64,000 nt of DNA from Kuschelorhynchus macadamiae (taxonomy: Eukaryota; Arthropoda; Insecta; Coleoptera; Curculionidae): assembly GCA_030620095.1 (NCBI GenBank), contig JAUTXW010000868.1:846001-910000 (forward strand). The letters are read 5' to 3'. Shown one piece after another: positions 45,873 to 57,668 of the stretch. The notes beneath the pieces are model-generated. The model was not told where the DNA came from and did not search any database. It saw only the letters and a list, made by a program, of their open reading frames with translations. Every line of letters begins with the position of its first letter. Within the stretch, counting starts at the first letter, position 1. The position numbers and the translations under genes are program-made.

Positions 45873-47940
45873 CTACTTTACGACTTCCTGTGTACTTTCA
45901 GAAAAGTCTGCCGATGATGCCGGAGACAGTGGCAGTTCACGTGAGTCCGCACTATTTGATGGGACATTTTTTAAAATTGTTGACGAACAAGAGAATTTGA
46001 CGTTTAAAGCTGAATGTCAACTTTGCCTGCCTCAGAAAAAAGATATTAGTGGAAGAAAAAATGTATTCACTAACTTCTTGAAACATCTTAGACGTAAACA
46101 CTCAGCAAAATTTGATGACTATATGAAATACAAAAAAGAAAAATATGCACGTGCTGGCAAAGGCAAACATAGTTCAACAAACAAAAATAAATCTTGTACT
46201 GTTACGACTTTAAAAAAACAGCAAGATATTGTTTCTAGTTTTACATCTCGCAAAAAAATTAGTCAAGAACAATTTGATAATAGACTAATTAGGTTTGTCG
46301 TTAATACAATGTCCGCTCTCTCAGTTTTCGATAACCCCAGTTTCGTCCAAATATTTGAAGGATTTGACGTAAAGGTGATGTCCAGAAGTACGGCAGTAAG
46401 AAAAATTACAGAGATGAATAAAATATCATTACAAAATATTAAAAGTGAGCTTCAAACAGTCAAATTTGTTTGCACCACTGCTGACATATGGTCGTCAAAG
46501 AAGAGAAGCTTTCTAGGGATAACTTGCCACTGGCTTGATGCAAATATTTTAACAATAAAATCCGTTGCACTGGCTTGTAAAAGATTTAGTGGAACCCATA
46601 GTTATGATAGAATTGCCGAGCTCTTGGATGAGGTTCACGCAAGATTTAATTTAAATCCAGACCGAAGATCGGCCACAGTTACTGACAATGCTTCAAACTT
46701 TATTAAAGCCTTTAAGGAATTTGGCATTGAAAACACTTCAGCATTAGCAATGAATTCAATAGCTAGTGAAACTTTTCAAAGCCAAATCGAAGATAATGCA
46801 GAATACACCGATATTGATGTAGATGAAATTGATGACATAATATATTTTCCAGAAACAAATAGTGAGTCTAACGTATCACTTCATTCTTTACCTAATCACC
46901 ACCGTTGTGTCACACACACAATTAATTTAATAGCCACTACTGATTTTATGAAAATAATTAATAAAAATTCAATTATAAGGTCAAAACACACAAATATAAT
47001 GAACAAATGTTCGCAATTGTGGAACAGGGCAGGTAGACCTAAATCTGCAGAAATAATTAAAGACGTATTGGGTCACTACTTAAGCTACCCCGGACTTACC
47101 CGTTGGAATTCCTATTATGATTCCATTACCCAACTTTTAAATAAGAAGGAGATATTGCCAGCTTTATATGAAAAGTTAGATCTAATAAATCTGCACCGAT
47201 TAAAAGAAAACGAACTTGAATACTTGCAGGAATATCACAAAATTTTAAAGCCCTTAGCTCTTGCTATTGATATGCTTCAGGGAGAACAAAATACCTACTT
47301 TGGATTTGTGATACCTACGTTAGCATCTATGAAAATAAAGCTCCAGAAACTTAAAAATGAAAATTTTAAATATTTGGGTCCAGTATTAGATGGTATTATA
47401 ATGGCCGTTATGCAACGTTTCCAAAGTTACTTATCTTTGGAAATTAAGTCCGAGAACGCTGTACTTGCATCTATAAGCCATCCATCTTTTAAATTAAGAT
47501 GGATCCCTTTGCTAAAAGATTTGGGGGATATTGGCAAGTATGCCGAAAATGTTAAAAAAATATTTATTGATTCAGTAAACCAACTCAAGGTTTCTTCTAG
47601 TATGCAAGACCAGGACGATGAGACTAAGGTAAATGTCCTAGATTCAGATTTTTTTGAATTTGAAGAGGAAATATCCCCGTCGGATTCCTTTGCTAATCAA
47701 GCAGGAGAAGGAGATTTGTTAGCTTTACAATACCTTCATGATCCAGACTCTAATTTAAAAATGCTGGAAAAGTATCCAGTAATTAAAAATATATTTTTAA
47801 AGTATAACACAACGTTACCTTCATCAGCGCCAGTCGAAAGAATGTTTAGCTACGCCACATTCATTAATACACCCAGGAGGCATGCATTATCAGATCAAAA
47901 TTTTGAAAACCTGGTGTTAATGAAAGCCAATAAGCTTTAA
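45817..47940 (+). CDS. Chimeric frame: mariner leader fused to truncated hAT transposase
   Basis: The junction at 45873-45879 happens to keep one frame open for 707 codons. The first 21 codons come from an out-of-frame stretch of the mariner relic plus the filler. The remaining 686 are residues 103-788 of the hAT transposase, including the whole BED finger (C-x2-C, H-x4-H), the Asp motifs TADIW and TDNASN, and the C-terminal PVERMFS. The lost N-terminus was the Ser/Pro-rich, basic SPKKKRQ-containing part, possibly a nuclear localisation segment. The copy has no hAT left end, exon 1 or intron acceptor, so transcription would need another promoter. Whether it is expressed is unknown; it is best seen as a potential stranded domesticated-like frame. 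Confidence 0.75.
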   Translation: MYLLEEFLLNLGYQKLVFYYFTTSCVLSEKSADDAGDSGSSRESALFDGTFFKIVDEQENLTFKAECQLCLPQKKDISGRKNVFTNFLKHLRRKHSAKFDDYMKYKKEKYARAGKGKHSSTNKNKSCTVTTLKKQQDIVSSFTSRKKISQEQFDNRLIRFVVNTMSALSVFDNPSFVQIFEGFDVKVMSRSTAVRKITEMNKISLQNIKSELQTVKFVCTTADIWSSKKRSFLGITCHWLDANILTIKSVALACKRFSGTHSYDRIAELLDEVHARFNLNPDRRSATVTDNASNFIKAFKEFGIENTSALAMNSIASETFQSQIEDNAEYTDIDVDEIDDIIYFPETNSESNVSLHSLPNHHRCVTHTINLIATTDFMKIINKNSIIRSKHTNIMNKCSQLWNRAGRPKSAEIIKDVLGHYLSYPGLTRWNSYYDSITQLLNKKEILPALYEKLDLINLHRLKENELEYLQEYHKILKPLALAIDMLQGEQNTYFGFVIPTLASMKIKLQKLKNENFKYLGPVLDGIIMAVMQRFQSYLSLEIKSENAVLASISHPSFKLRWIPLLKDLGDIGKYAENVKKIFIDSVNQLKVSSSMQDQDDETKVNVLDSDFFEFEEEISPSDSFANQAGEGDLLALQYLHDPDSNLKMLEKYPVIKNIFLKYNTTLPSSAPVERMFSYATFINTPRRHALSDQNFENLVLMKANKL
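45873..45879. other. Seven-base filler at the tandem-duplication junction
   Basis: CTACTTT matches neither the continuation of the mariner relic (AAGATTT at 56366) nor the bases before codon 103 of the hAT gene. Such filler is typical of end joining. Confidence 0.9.
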
Positions 47941-48396
47941 ATGTTTTTTTTCCTATTACCCATTATAATTGTTTTTAGTTTAGTTTTTCGTAAAATAAAT
48001 ATTTTTTATATTTGATGATGGTGTATAATTACTCACCCTTAAAGTATTTAAATACTGTGAAAGTACTTAAATTCTTTCAAAGCATTTTAAATCTTCTTTG
48101 TATTTAACAAATAGGTAAATACTTCTTAAAAAGTAATTATAAATACTCACCTCTGAAGGATTTAAATACCAAGGAAGTATTTAAATACTTTCAAAGTATT
48201 TCATTACATCCATTGTATTGAAATCCTATTGTGAAAGGATTTACATATACAAAAGTAATTAAATACTCTTTGTATTTAACCTATAAATACTTTTTTTGTT
48301 AAAAAAGTATATATAGTATTGAAATACTTTATAGCAAAGCTGTGTATTTAGTATTTAGTATTTAAATACATTTTAAAAGTATTTTGCCCAGCTCTG
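45880..48396 (+). mobile_element. 5'-truncated hAT copy in unit 2
   Basis: Identical to 35418-37934. It retains the right subterminal repeats (48037-48392), the right terminal inverted repeat and, beside it, CACAGTGT (48397-48404), but has no left end. It therefore cannot be mobilised as a normal hAT element. Confidence 0.95.
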
Positions 48397-48404
48397 CACA
48401 GTGT

Positions 48405-50502
48405 AGCAATCAAATTAGCCTCGAATCGCTCAAATCGCAAGATTCCTCTAGATCGCGTTACCTTTGTTTTGATTTTCTGACATTTTTTATTGTTTGACAT
48501 TTGAAGTTCAAAATCACTCGATTACAACCCTTAATTTTTTTTCGTTTGTAATGAGCACCTTACCATTATTTATGTAATATTGTGTGTAAGTTCCATTTAC
48601 GTCACATTTTGGGAGCTTGGGGTAAATGGAAGCCACACCAAAGGAGTAAGTGGACTCTAGGTTCATTATCTACTAAAGACATTTAAAACATGTTTCTGTT
48701 TGGGTTTGCAAATACGTCAGAAAAAGACCATTTACAACGTAGAATAGCAAAAATGTACAGTGCAAGCTGCAGCGTCGTATCTAGAGCAGGGCAACAGGGT
48801 CTCAATCAGGAGCGCAAGCTCTTGTGGGCCCAATTCGCGCCTAAAATAATATCCTATTCTCGTACTTCAAATCCCTTCTTCGTTTTATAAATATGTCTTA
48901 ATTTCATGTAGGCAAGTCTTGTTAGGTTAAGAAAAAAAAATTAAAACCCTTACCCTGGGAACCAGCCTTCCCAGATATGACCCTGGCACGCTGTATAAAA
49001 GAAACAGATGAGCTTGTACAACGCATCTATATAATATGGTACACCCAAGCCCATCTTAAACAAAGAGTACGCAGATTAGGGGGTGTGAAAATTTCCTCAA
49101 TGGTAAATCTACTATACCCTTCCATGTTCAAGTTAAGGATAAAAAAAATTAATGCGTGAAAACTCAATCAGTAGTAATGATGAAAAGAATATAATTTCTG
49201 AAGAAGATTCTGAAGATATTTTATGGATTTATATTGGTGGGGACGGATCCCCACCAATAGAAGAGGAACTATACCAGAAACCAAAGCCAGAAGATTTCGT
49301 ACTGATGAAATTTTCTTCTAAAGAACGAGAGCAAATATTATTATCCCAAGTTGAGGATATTTCATTTAAAACACAAATTATATTTTTTGCCAAATCCAAC
49401 AAAATTTCAGAGACATTCATTTTTTCTTTCATTAGATCAACTGAATGTTCGATAACGTATTTTGTTTAGGAACTAAACTTTCGTTCTCCATTTTATTAGA
49501 TCAGAACAACGTTCTCCTAATTTGTTAATTTTTAAGGATTCAAATTTTGTACGAATTCAAGATGGCGAAGCAAATGAAATATTTGTAATCGTGAAAAAAT
49601 GGCAGGTTTTACATATCTTTACGTTTTAGTATCCCTAGATGCCATAAACATGTTCTCTCCATTCCGTTTTTTTACTTAGAGAATTATTAAATATTTGTTT
49701 TAAAATGCGTTCTTTTATTTCCACCAGGCCCTATATCGTTTAGGAGTGCTTATAGGAGAAAGTAAGGTTAGGCTTTTATATTTCCACTTGCGCCATAATG
49801 AGGGGTAACTGGAACCCTACATACTTCGATTCAAGTTTCCAATATAATTTTCTTTTGGAAAAAGTTTAATGTTTAGGCCTACATGTACTTGTAAAGCAAT
49901 ATTTTAACTACCGCGTATCCTATAGTGACATCCTTCAGATAAAAATGTAATTTTTTGGAGATTTTAAAATACAACTACTGATTTTTTAGCTACCACTTTC
50001 CCTAGTGTATCTTATTGATATTTCGATAGTTATCGCTAGGCCGATAGTTATCGACATATCGGAATTTTTTTATCTAGTGTTATTCGATATAGGTATAACT
50101 TAATTCAACATCTACAAAAATCTAAAATAAACGGTAAGAAGTTACATACGGGTTTAAAAGATATTTTTAAGATAACACACACACACAATGTAGTTTTATT
50201 CCGTTCTAAAAATAGAAATATCCAAAATTTGCTAATAAACTTTAAAACCATTGGCGTAGCCTTGGAATCTCTTTGAGTATTTTTGAATTAAAAAAAAAAC
50301 TAAAGCCGAATACCTCGGGGGTGAGTTGCCGACTTTTTAGTTTTTAGTTCTTATGCAACGATAAATGCTAAAATATATAACATGTCATGAAGATGATATT
50401 TTGACAAAATAAATGAGAAATTATTACCCTTTATTTTTGTCGGACTTCCAAAAAGTTAAAGTTAAAAAAGAAAGTTTAATAAAAGAATAACAGTTTATAA
50501 AA
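48405..50502 (+). other. Unit-2 copy of the region 37943-40040
   Basis: Same unrecognised sequence as in unit 1, including the 105-codon frame at 49152-49469, the monomer fragment at 49548-49676 and the ATCG fragment at 50002-50112. Confidence 0.9.
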
Positions 50503-51252
50503 ATGCCTCCCTACACAAATACTGAAATGGCTAAGCAAGACCCCTTTATGCCGAGCGTTTTCCGCAAAATCATTTATCATGTTCTAAAAGGTTCACGCAA
50601 ATTCATATTCGCTCGCAAGAAACTGGTGCTTTTGGCAGATCAGAAGATATCATGGGAAGACCTAGATCTGCTAGACCAGTACAATTTGAAGAAGAAGTCA
50701 TTGATGTTGTTGAAGAAGATCCTGTGAAAATCCGCATTGCATAATTGAAAGTCGTCAGCAATATGAATTTTCGGTGAATGTATGGATGGGTATTATTGGC
50801 AATTGTTTAATAGACCCACATTGTTTTCCACAAAGGTTAACTGGCGAATTATGTCATCAGTTTTTAGACGAAGAACTACCCGCTTTGTTAGAAGACGTAC
50901 CCATTAGAATTAGGCAGAACATGTGGAACATGCATGACGGTGCGCCCACCTATTTTGCTTTGTACAGATGTTAAATTGAGTATATCCTAATAGATAGATA
51001 GCAAGAGGTATTCCTCAACCTTGGCTTCCGCGATCCCCGGACCTTAACCCGCTAGATTTTTTTCTTATAGGGGCACCTAAAGGAATTGGTATAGGCAACA
51101 CCGGTAGAAAATATTGAAGATTTGCGAAACCGTATTATTCAATTCTGTGAGGCGATTCGTCAAAGACATGGAATCTTTCAGGGCGTACGATAGAATATTT
51201 TGTGTCATATTGAAGCTTGTACTTGCACGGGGCGGACATTTTCAACATTTGT
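50503..51252 (+). pseudogene. Mariner/IS630-type transposase relic, unit 2
   Basis: Identical to 40041-40790, with the same frameshifts and loss of the first catalytic Asp region; the gene was already broken before the duplication. Confidence 0.8.
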
Positions 51253-51447
51253 TTTAATGTATTACTAGATTTGTTTTAATTGTTTCAAGTTGTTATTAAT
51301 TGTTAAACTTTCATTTAATAGTTGTTTAATTCAAACTTTTTTTCTGACGAATTATTTCGAAAACTGTATCTTGGTATACTAAAAAAACTTACCAAGTTTG
51401 AATAAAATTGGTCATTTTCCACAATATAGTCATATGACCATGCCGAG

Positions 51448-51450
<3 letters not shown>

Positions 51451-51507
<57 letters not shown>
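51451..51507. repeat. (TA)n microsatellite left of solo Penelope LTR, unit 2
   Basis: About 57 bases of pure TA. Confidence 0.95.
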
Positions 51508-51510
<3 letters not shown>

Positions 51511-51696
51511 TCCTTTAAGGATGGAAAAATACAATGTATTTTCATTTCGGGTGTATATCCGTTCACTACTGTCGTTCTGAAAAAGACAGTTTTGCTGACG
51601 TTTTGCCAAAATCACATCTGTCATTTTCGAAGTGTCGGAATAGAGACTGTTAGTGACTGCGACGTTTCCTTTTATACCCCCACCCGGGGCCGAAGG

Positions 51697-51697
<1 letters not shown>
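51508..51697 (-). repeat. Solo Penelope pseudo-LTR, unit 2
   Basis: Copy of 41044-41233 with one clear substitution (TTCTGAAAAAG for TTCAGAAAAAG). The unit-2 base agrees with the Penelope copies at 57-63 kb, so the unit-1 base is probably the derived one. Confidence 0.9.
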
Positions 51698-51769
<72 letters not shown>

Positions 51770-51778
51770 AAAAAAATA

Positions 51779-51824
<46 letters not shown>
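51698..51824. repeat. Split (TA)n arrays right of solo Penelope LTR, unit 2
   Basis: Two TA arrays (about 51698-51766 and 51780-51824) are separated by TTGTAAAAAAATAG. In unit 1 the same spacer follows a single longer array. Confidence 0.9.
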
Positions 51825-51829
<5 letters not shown>

Positions 51830-51832
<3 letters not shown>

Positions 51833-51899
51833 GACTGCGGGAATGGAATCTGGGACCCCTAGAGCCTAGTGTGAGGCGCTCTCGATTAAACCACGAGGG
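51830..51899 (-). repeat. tRNA-like segment, unit 2
   Basis: Copy of 41346-41415, with the same A-box-like and B-box-like segments. Confidence 0.5.
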
Positions 51900-52465
51900 T
51901 GTTGCGAAAATTTTATATATAACAACTAATAAGTTTCAATTCCTTCACCCAACTCTTTGCCCTTCTTAATTTTAATGTTTCTGTCAAGGTCATCGAATTT
52001 TGATCCGGGACGTAATAATCATTCTACAAAATTAATTTTAACCTACACGGAGAGTTTGATGTTGTTTTCTGTTTGTGTCTAAGCAATTTATTTCGTTTTA
52101 TTTTTTTTTACCCAAAATTTGTAATTTGACGTGAAATGATTTCTGCCTTAGTTAAGTTATAAAAAAAAATTGTATATTTCCTCTTTGAAGTTAATAATAT
52201 CATATTTCAAATAATGTTAGTCCATGATTCTTAACACTTGTTCATATTTTTATTCATTTTTATTTTACACAAAATCATTGAAAAAGGCTAAAAAATAGCC
52301 CAAACCTTTGAATTAAAAAAAAACAAGGATATGAAATAATTTTGTTTTATTCCTTGTATAAACCTCATCCCAAGAACTTGATTTTTCAAAAAAAAAATCT
52401 GTCTGACCCAATTTAGTTCAGTACGTAATCATTTAGTAACATATATCTTTTCAATCATTTTTATT

Positions 52466-53495
52466 GGGCGCCATTTTGTTCCATCATAATGGATTCCTAA
52501 TTCCATAATTTAAAATAAATTCAATAAGTACTTTTACATTGAAACACATCGCCATTTTGTTACGTTATCTTGAATTCGTACCAGTTTATCCTTATATCAC
52601 ATACCATTTTTCTGCAAGTCGATTGAATAAGATTTTTTTTTACCTTGATTATTTTAAAAAATTACTTGGCCGTCATTTTTTTTCGCCCTCATAAATTCGA
52701 ACGACAACTTTACCGGTTTATGTCTATAACACATTTAATAAAAAGTTTTTTCGGGCTGATTTTTTTAAATATATTATTAGACAGACATTTTATTGTGCTA
52801 TCTTGGATTCATACCAAAATGTTACCAATTCATTCCTATGTAACACTTGATTTTTGTGTTGATTATTTTTTTAGTAATAACGTTTAACGTAATTGATAAA
52901 ACATATTTTTTTGCATCTAGGGACGCTAAAACATGAAGTAAAAACCTGCTAGGGTGGTTGTTTTCACGATTACAAACATTTTATTTGGCCACCATGTTGT
53001 TCCGCCATCTTGAATTAATACTACTTACTAATTCATCCCTAAACCACAATTAGTTATGGCACACACTTTGAAATCAATCCATTAAGTAGTTTTTTCACAC
53101 TGAATTTTTAAATATTTTTGGAATCTTGGATTCGTACCAAAATTTTATCAAATGATTACCAGATAATACTTGATGTTTGTTCAAAATTTGATAAATTGGA
53201 TAGGTAGTTTTTCCATAATATTTTTTTAACATTTCACTAGGTCGCCATTCTGTTTCGCCATATTGAATTTTTGCCAAAATGTTAACTTCTTGAAAAATAT
53301 GATTTAAATGGTCTCTTACATCGCGAGTGAGCTGGTATTCCATCATGCATAAACCATAAATTTGATCGAATGTTAAAAGGAACATTTTTACCAATTTAGC
53401 TATTCCGTGAATAGACAGACATATAGACCGACAGAATTGAGAAAACATGTTTTGCAGTATCTGGGAACCCTGAAATGTAAAGAACTGAAAAAATC
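52466..53495 (-). repeat. AAAATGGCG monomer array, inverted, unit 2
   Basis: Copy of 41981-43010. Confidence 0.75.
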
Positions 53496-54822
53496 AGAGA
53501 CAATCTTCATAAAGTCAAAGTTTCATAATGTAATAAATTATTATTTTTCACTTTTTAGTGCTTTTTTTGCAATCAGTTTTATTTTTTTTATAAAATTGTT
53601 TATAAGTCAACTACTTAGTATACGTTCCACAGAGAGTTGTGAGAATTCGAATTCCCTATTTTTTACAATAATAAATTTTTATAAAAATATGGTATTTTAA
53701 TTACAATAACGTGTACTTATATTCCTTACTTAAACATTTTTTTCTCAAATATTGGATTTGCTTTTATTATATTTATTAACATGACAATACGATTTCGACG
53801 TTTCAGCAAGAATAGAAAAATGTGTACTAATTATGTTATTTATCTGCTATCGCTCTTTATGATGTAAGGTAATAATTGACGGCAAGAATCTAAAGTAAAT
53901 ATTCGCATACTATATAATTGTATAGATAAAAGAATCTCAGTAAACTAAATCACTTTATTAATATCTAGTATCAATTCTTATTAAAAAGATTTCTAAACGT
54001 TAATAAATTGTTGTAATCAGCGGTGGTTTAATTTGAAACAAGTTTATTGATGCATTATAAATATATGCTTAGGAAAGTTGAATAGTTTTGCATATGATTA
54101 GCACAGTTATTTCCTAAAAATAACTTTAGGCACCAAGTTTATAAAACCAGCGAAAGTGTTAAAACATCTTAAATTATAAATTCCTTACTATTCAAAAGTA
54201 TTTTCCGAGGTATTTTCTTTCCAACTTACCAATTATGAGGATTTATGCGGCATGTAAATCAAACTATTAAAGATGTGTAAAAATAATAATATTTATATAT
54301 AAAAACTAAACCAAGCGTTCATTGAACTGAACTAATTTTTTCCATAAAACTGAAATGCCTGTAATTCCGAAATTTGATTATCAATTTTTTTTTAATTTGC
54401 AAATCAGAAATCTCAATTCTTCATGTCTTGAAAATTGCTCCGGAGAACTAGAAGGCATTACTTTGCACCTAGCATATGCTAGAGGGTGTATAAGATAGCA
54501 GGGTTTTTTTCAGGATTTTATATAAATGCCATTTATTTTATTGTGAGACAAAATTAGATAATTTTAAAGACCACCTTTCCAAAGAAGAGGGTATTGGCTT
54601 GAAAAGGTTGTGATATTTTGTGAATAGCCTCGTCAATTATAATTATATTACAATTTTTGTGAAGATATAAGGCTATCTAGTACCTAACGTCCCAAAAATC
54701 ACCAAAATATCATATAAATATTTAAGAAAATTATATATCTCAACATGTGTACTAGTCTGCCGCCCACCCACGGAATGTTTCGATATATAATATACAGAAT
54801 GTTACTTAAGTAACAATATTTG

Positions 54823-54824
<2 letters not shown>
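53496..54824. other. Unrecognised sequence, unit 2
   Basis: Copy of 43011-44340. Nothing recognised. Confidence 0.4.

Positions 54825-54874
<50 letters not shown>
54825..54874. repeat. (TA)n microsatellite left of mariner element, unit 2
   Basis: About 50 bases of TA. Confidence 0.95.
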
Positions 54875-54881
<7 letters not shown>

Positions 54882-54897
54882 ATATATACATATATAT

Positions 54898-57147
54898 GTC
54901 CATTTAGCTTGAGACCTCCGTATATCTCAATAACTATGCGTTATAGAAAAAAACTTTTCAGATAAAAGTTTAAAAGTTGTTTGGTTTCAAAGGGGAAACA
55001 AAATGGCTATATTTGTTAATAACCTTGACCTTGATATCAAGGTCATTTCCAGGGCAACTTTGATTTTTTGAATGAAAATGTATGTTTTTTCTTACGGATT
55101 CTTTTTCAACAAAAAAGAAAAACTAATAAATTTTACTGAAAAAATTTTTTTGCTCCGAGTACAATTTCAAAAGATATTTATCAAAATAAAAAAAAATTAC
55201 TATATTAACTAATATTAATACTATTATTAACTATTGAACTGAAAAATAGAAAATACACACATAAACACAGAATTTTTAAAAATTTGAATATTTTCTTAAA
55301 AGCTTGAAGGTTTATTTCAATCTTGATTCAAAGAAAATATACAAATTTTTGATAGTTTTGAGTTTATGTAGGTTTAGTTATCTTTTACTTTCCAGTTCAG
55401 CATTATTTTTACGCAGCCTGTCTTAAGTCCTTTACGATTGGAAACCATACAATTATGTTGTTATCGGATTTATGTATGTGTACCAAATTTCGATACCGCG
55501 AACTGCTTTAAAAGTCACTTGCAAGATTTGACCCAAACATACTAGCATACAAGTTAAACAAAAGTATTTAATTAAAAATAGAATATTTAATTAATCAAGT
55601 TATTTTCGACTTATAATTAAATGAGCTAAGGGTTTATTGCTTATTTATTTTCAAATCTATGACTCCGTTAAAATTTAAAACAAGATTTCGAAATTAAAAA
55701 TATCAATAAAAGAAATATCTTATAAAAATAAACTAGACATTTGAGTACAAAAAAAGTAATGTACTGTTATCGAAACACGGAGTAATAAAATTATTTTCTA
55801 CAGCCGCTCGCGAAATAACTAATTCCTAAATTCAACTGAAACCGCAAAGCTTTATTATTTTGCGCTTTTCGGGCGGAACCAGACTACTATCACGTCACGT
55901 GTGCTTACGTGCTATCACATAAACTTACAAACCTAACTGTTTTAGGTCTTGCTACGTTTTAATGTGTGTGTTTACTTATTTGTAATATCAATATAATTTA
56001 TTAACTTGTTTAGTATTTGTTGCTTCTTTTGATAATAGTTAGCAATTATTATAATCTAAAATAGTATTGCCGAAAAAGTTGAAATGATTTAGATTTATGG
56101 TGAATGTAGAAGAAGTGTGACTGGGGCTATTGCTTTATATGTTGAACGATTTCCTGAAAGAAATACTCCATCACGGGCTACATTTTATCGTGTTGTAAAT
56201 TATTTTAAGGAAAATGGAAATATATAGGAGAAGAAAAGAAAACGCCGAACAACTGTGACTGGCGAAAATAACGAAATCGCAGTACTAGCAGCAGTTGCAG
56301 TGAATCCTCATGTATCTTCTAGAAGAATTTCTTTTGAATCTGGGATATCAAAAACTAGTATTTTAAAGATTTTAAAGCGCCACAAATTTCACCCCTACCA
56401 TATGTCACTTCATTAGGAACTTCATGGTGAAGACTTTCAAAATAGGGTATTATTTTGTCCATATGTGCCCATTATTCAAGAGTTGCTCGTGAAGTTTTGG
56501 ATCGGAACTTCCCTAATCGCTGGATTGGCAGGGGTAGCCCAGTTGCTTGGCCTGATAGATCTCCTGATCTTACTCCTCTTGACTACTTTTTGTGGGGTAC
56601 TCTTAAAGATAAAGTATATCATGATGTTCCTACTACACCAGAAAACATGATGCAGCGAATTACAATCGCTTGCCGAGAAATTGATAGGGAAACTCTTATG
56701 CGATGCCATGAATCTATTGTTTATCGAGTTAATAAGTGTATTGAAGTTAACGGTTATCATTTTGAACATTTACTGAAAAGACATGATAATAGGTAGCCGC
56801 AAAAAATTGGTTTAAATTTACTAAAAAAAAGTTAAATGAATTTCTAGAATTATAATTTAATTATTGTTTTTTATTTCATATCACAAAAAAATGAACTCTA
56901 AGAAAAAAATGTTTCAGGTAAGAGTTACTAGGGTTACTGTAGAACAAGAATCCTTAATCAAAAATATACATTTTCATTTAAAAAATCAAAGTTGATTTGA
57001 AAATGACCTTGAAAGCAAGGTCAAGATCATTAACAAATACAACCATTATGATTCCCCCTTGACACCAAACCACTTTTATCTGAAGAGTTTTTTCCTTAAA
57101 TGCGTAGTTTTTGAGATATACGGATGTATCAAGTTAAATGGACCCCC
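54898..57147 (+). mobile_element. Mariner/IS630-type element with ~200-bp terminal inverted repeats
   Basis: The left end GTCCATTTAGCTTGAGACCT pairs with the right end, whose reverse complement reads GTCCATTTAACTTGATACAT. The match continues with gaps through CCGTATATCTCAA, TTCAGATAAAAGT, GTTTGGT, ATTTGTTAAT, the TTGACCTTG...CAAGGTCAT palindrome and AACTTTGATTTTTT for about 200 bases. Both ends lie in TA repeats, which fits insertion at TA. Between them is a transposase gene with its catalytic core deleted, so the copy is non-autonomous. Confidence 0.9.
56091..56796 (+). pseudogene. Mariner/IS630-type transposase, catalytic core deleted
   Basis: The N-terminal part reads IYGECRRSVTGAIALYVERF then PSRATFYRVVNYFKENGNI and a stop. 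It continues in frame with RRTTVTGENNEIAVLAAVAV, ISKTSILKILKRHKFHPYH, the second helix-turn-helix region. After LHGEDFQNRVLFC it jumps to AHYSRVAREVLDRNFPNRWI, then GRGSPVAWPDRSPDLTPLDY and FLWGTLKDKVYHD, the region of the third acidic residue (D of PLDYFLW), and ends normally with EVNGYHFEHLLKRHDNR. The segment with the first and second catalytic Asp (roughly 300 bases in related genes) is missing. Two in-frame stops and one frame change add to the damage. It cannot catalyse transposition. Confidence 0.85.

Positions 57148-57668
<521 letters not shown>

Larger units (their letters stand above)
45880..56365 (+). repeat. Tandem duplication, unit 2 (10,486 bp)
   Basis: Colinear with unit 1 at an offset of 10,462 until the microsatellites, then about 10,485-10,493 as the (TA)n lengths differ. 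Beyond 56365 the mariner relic continues into sequence that is absent at the end of unit 1. Confidence 0.97.
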
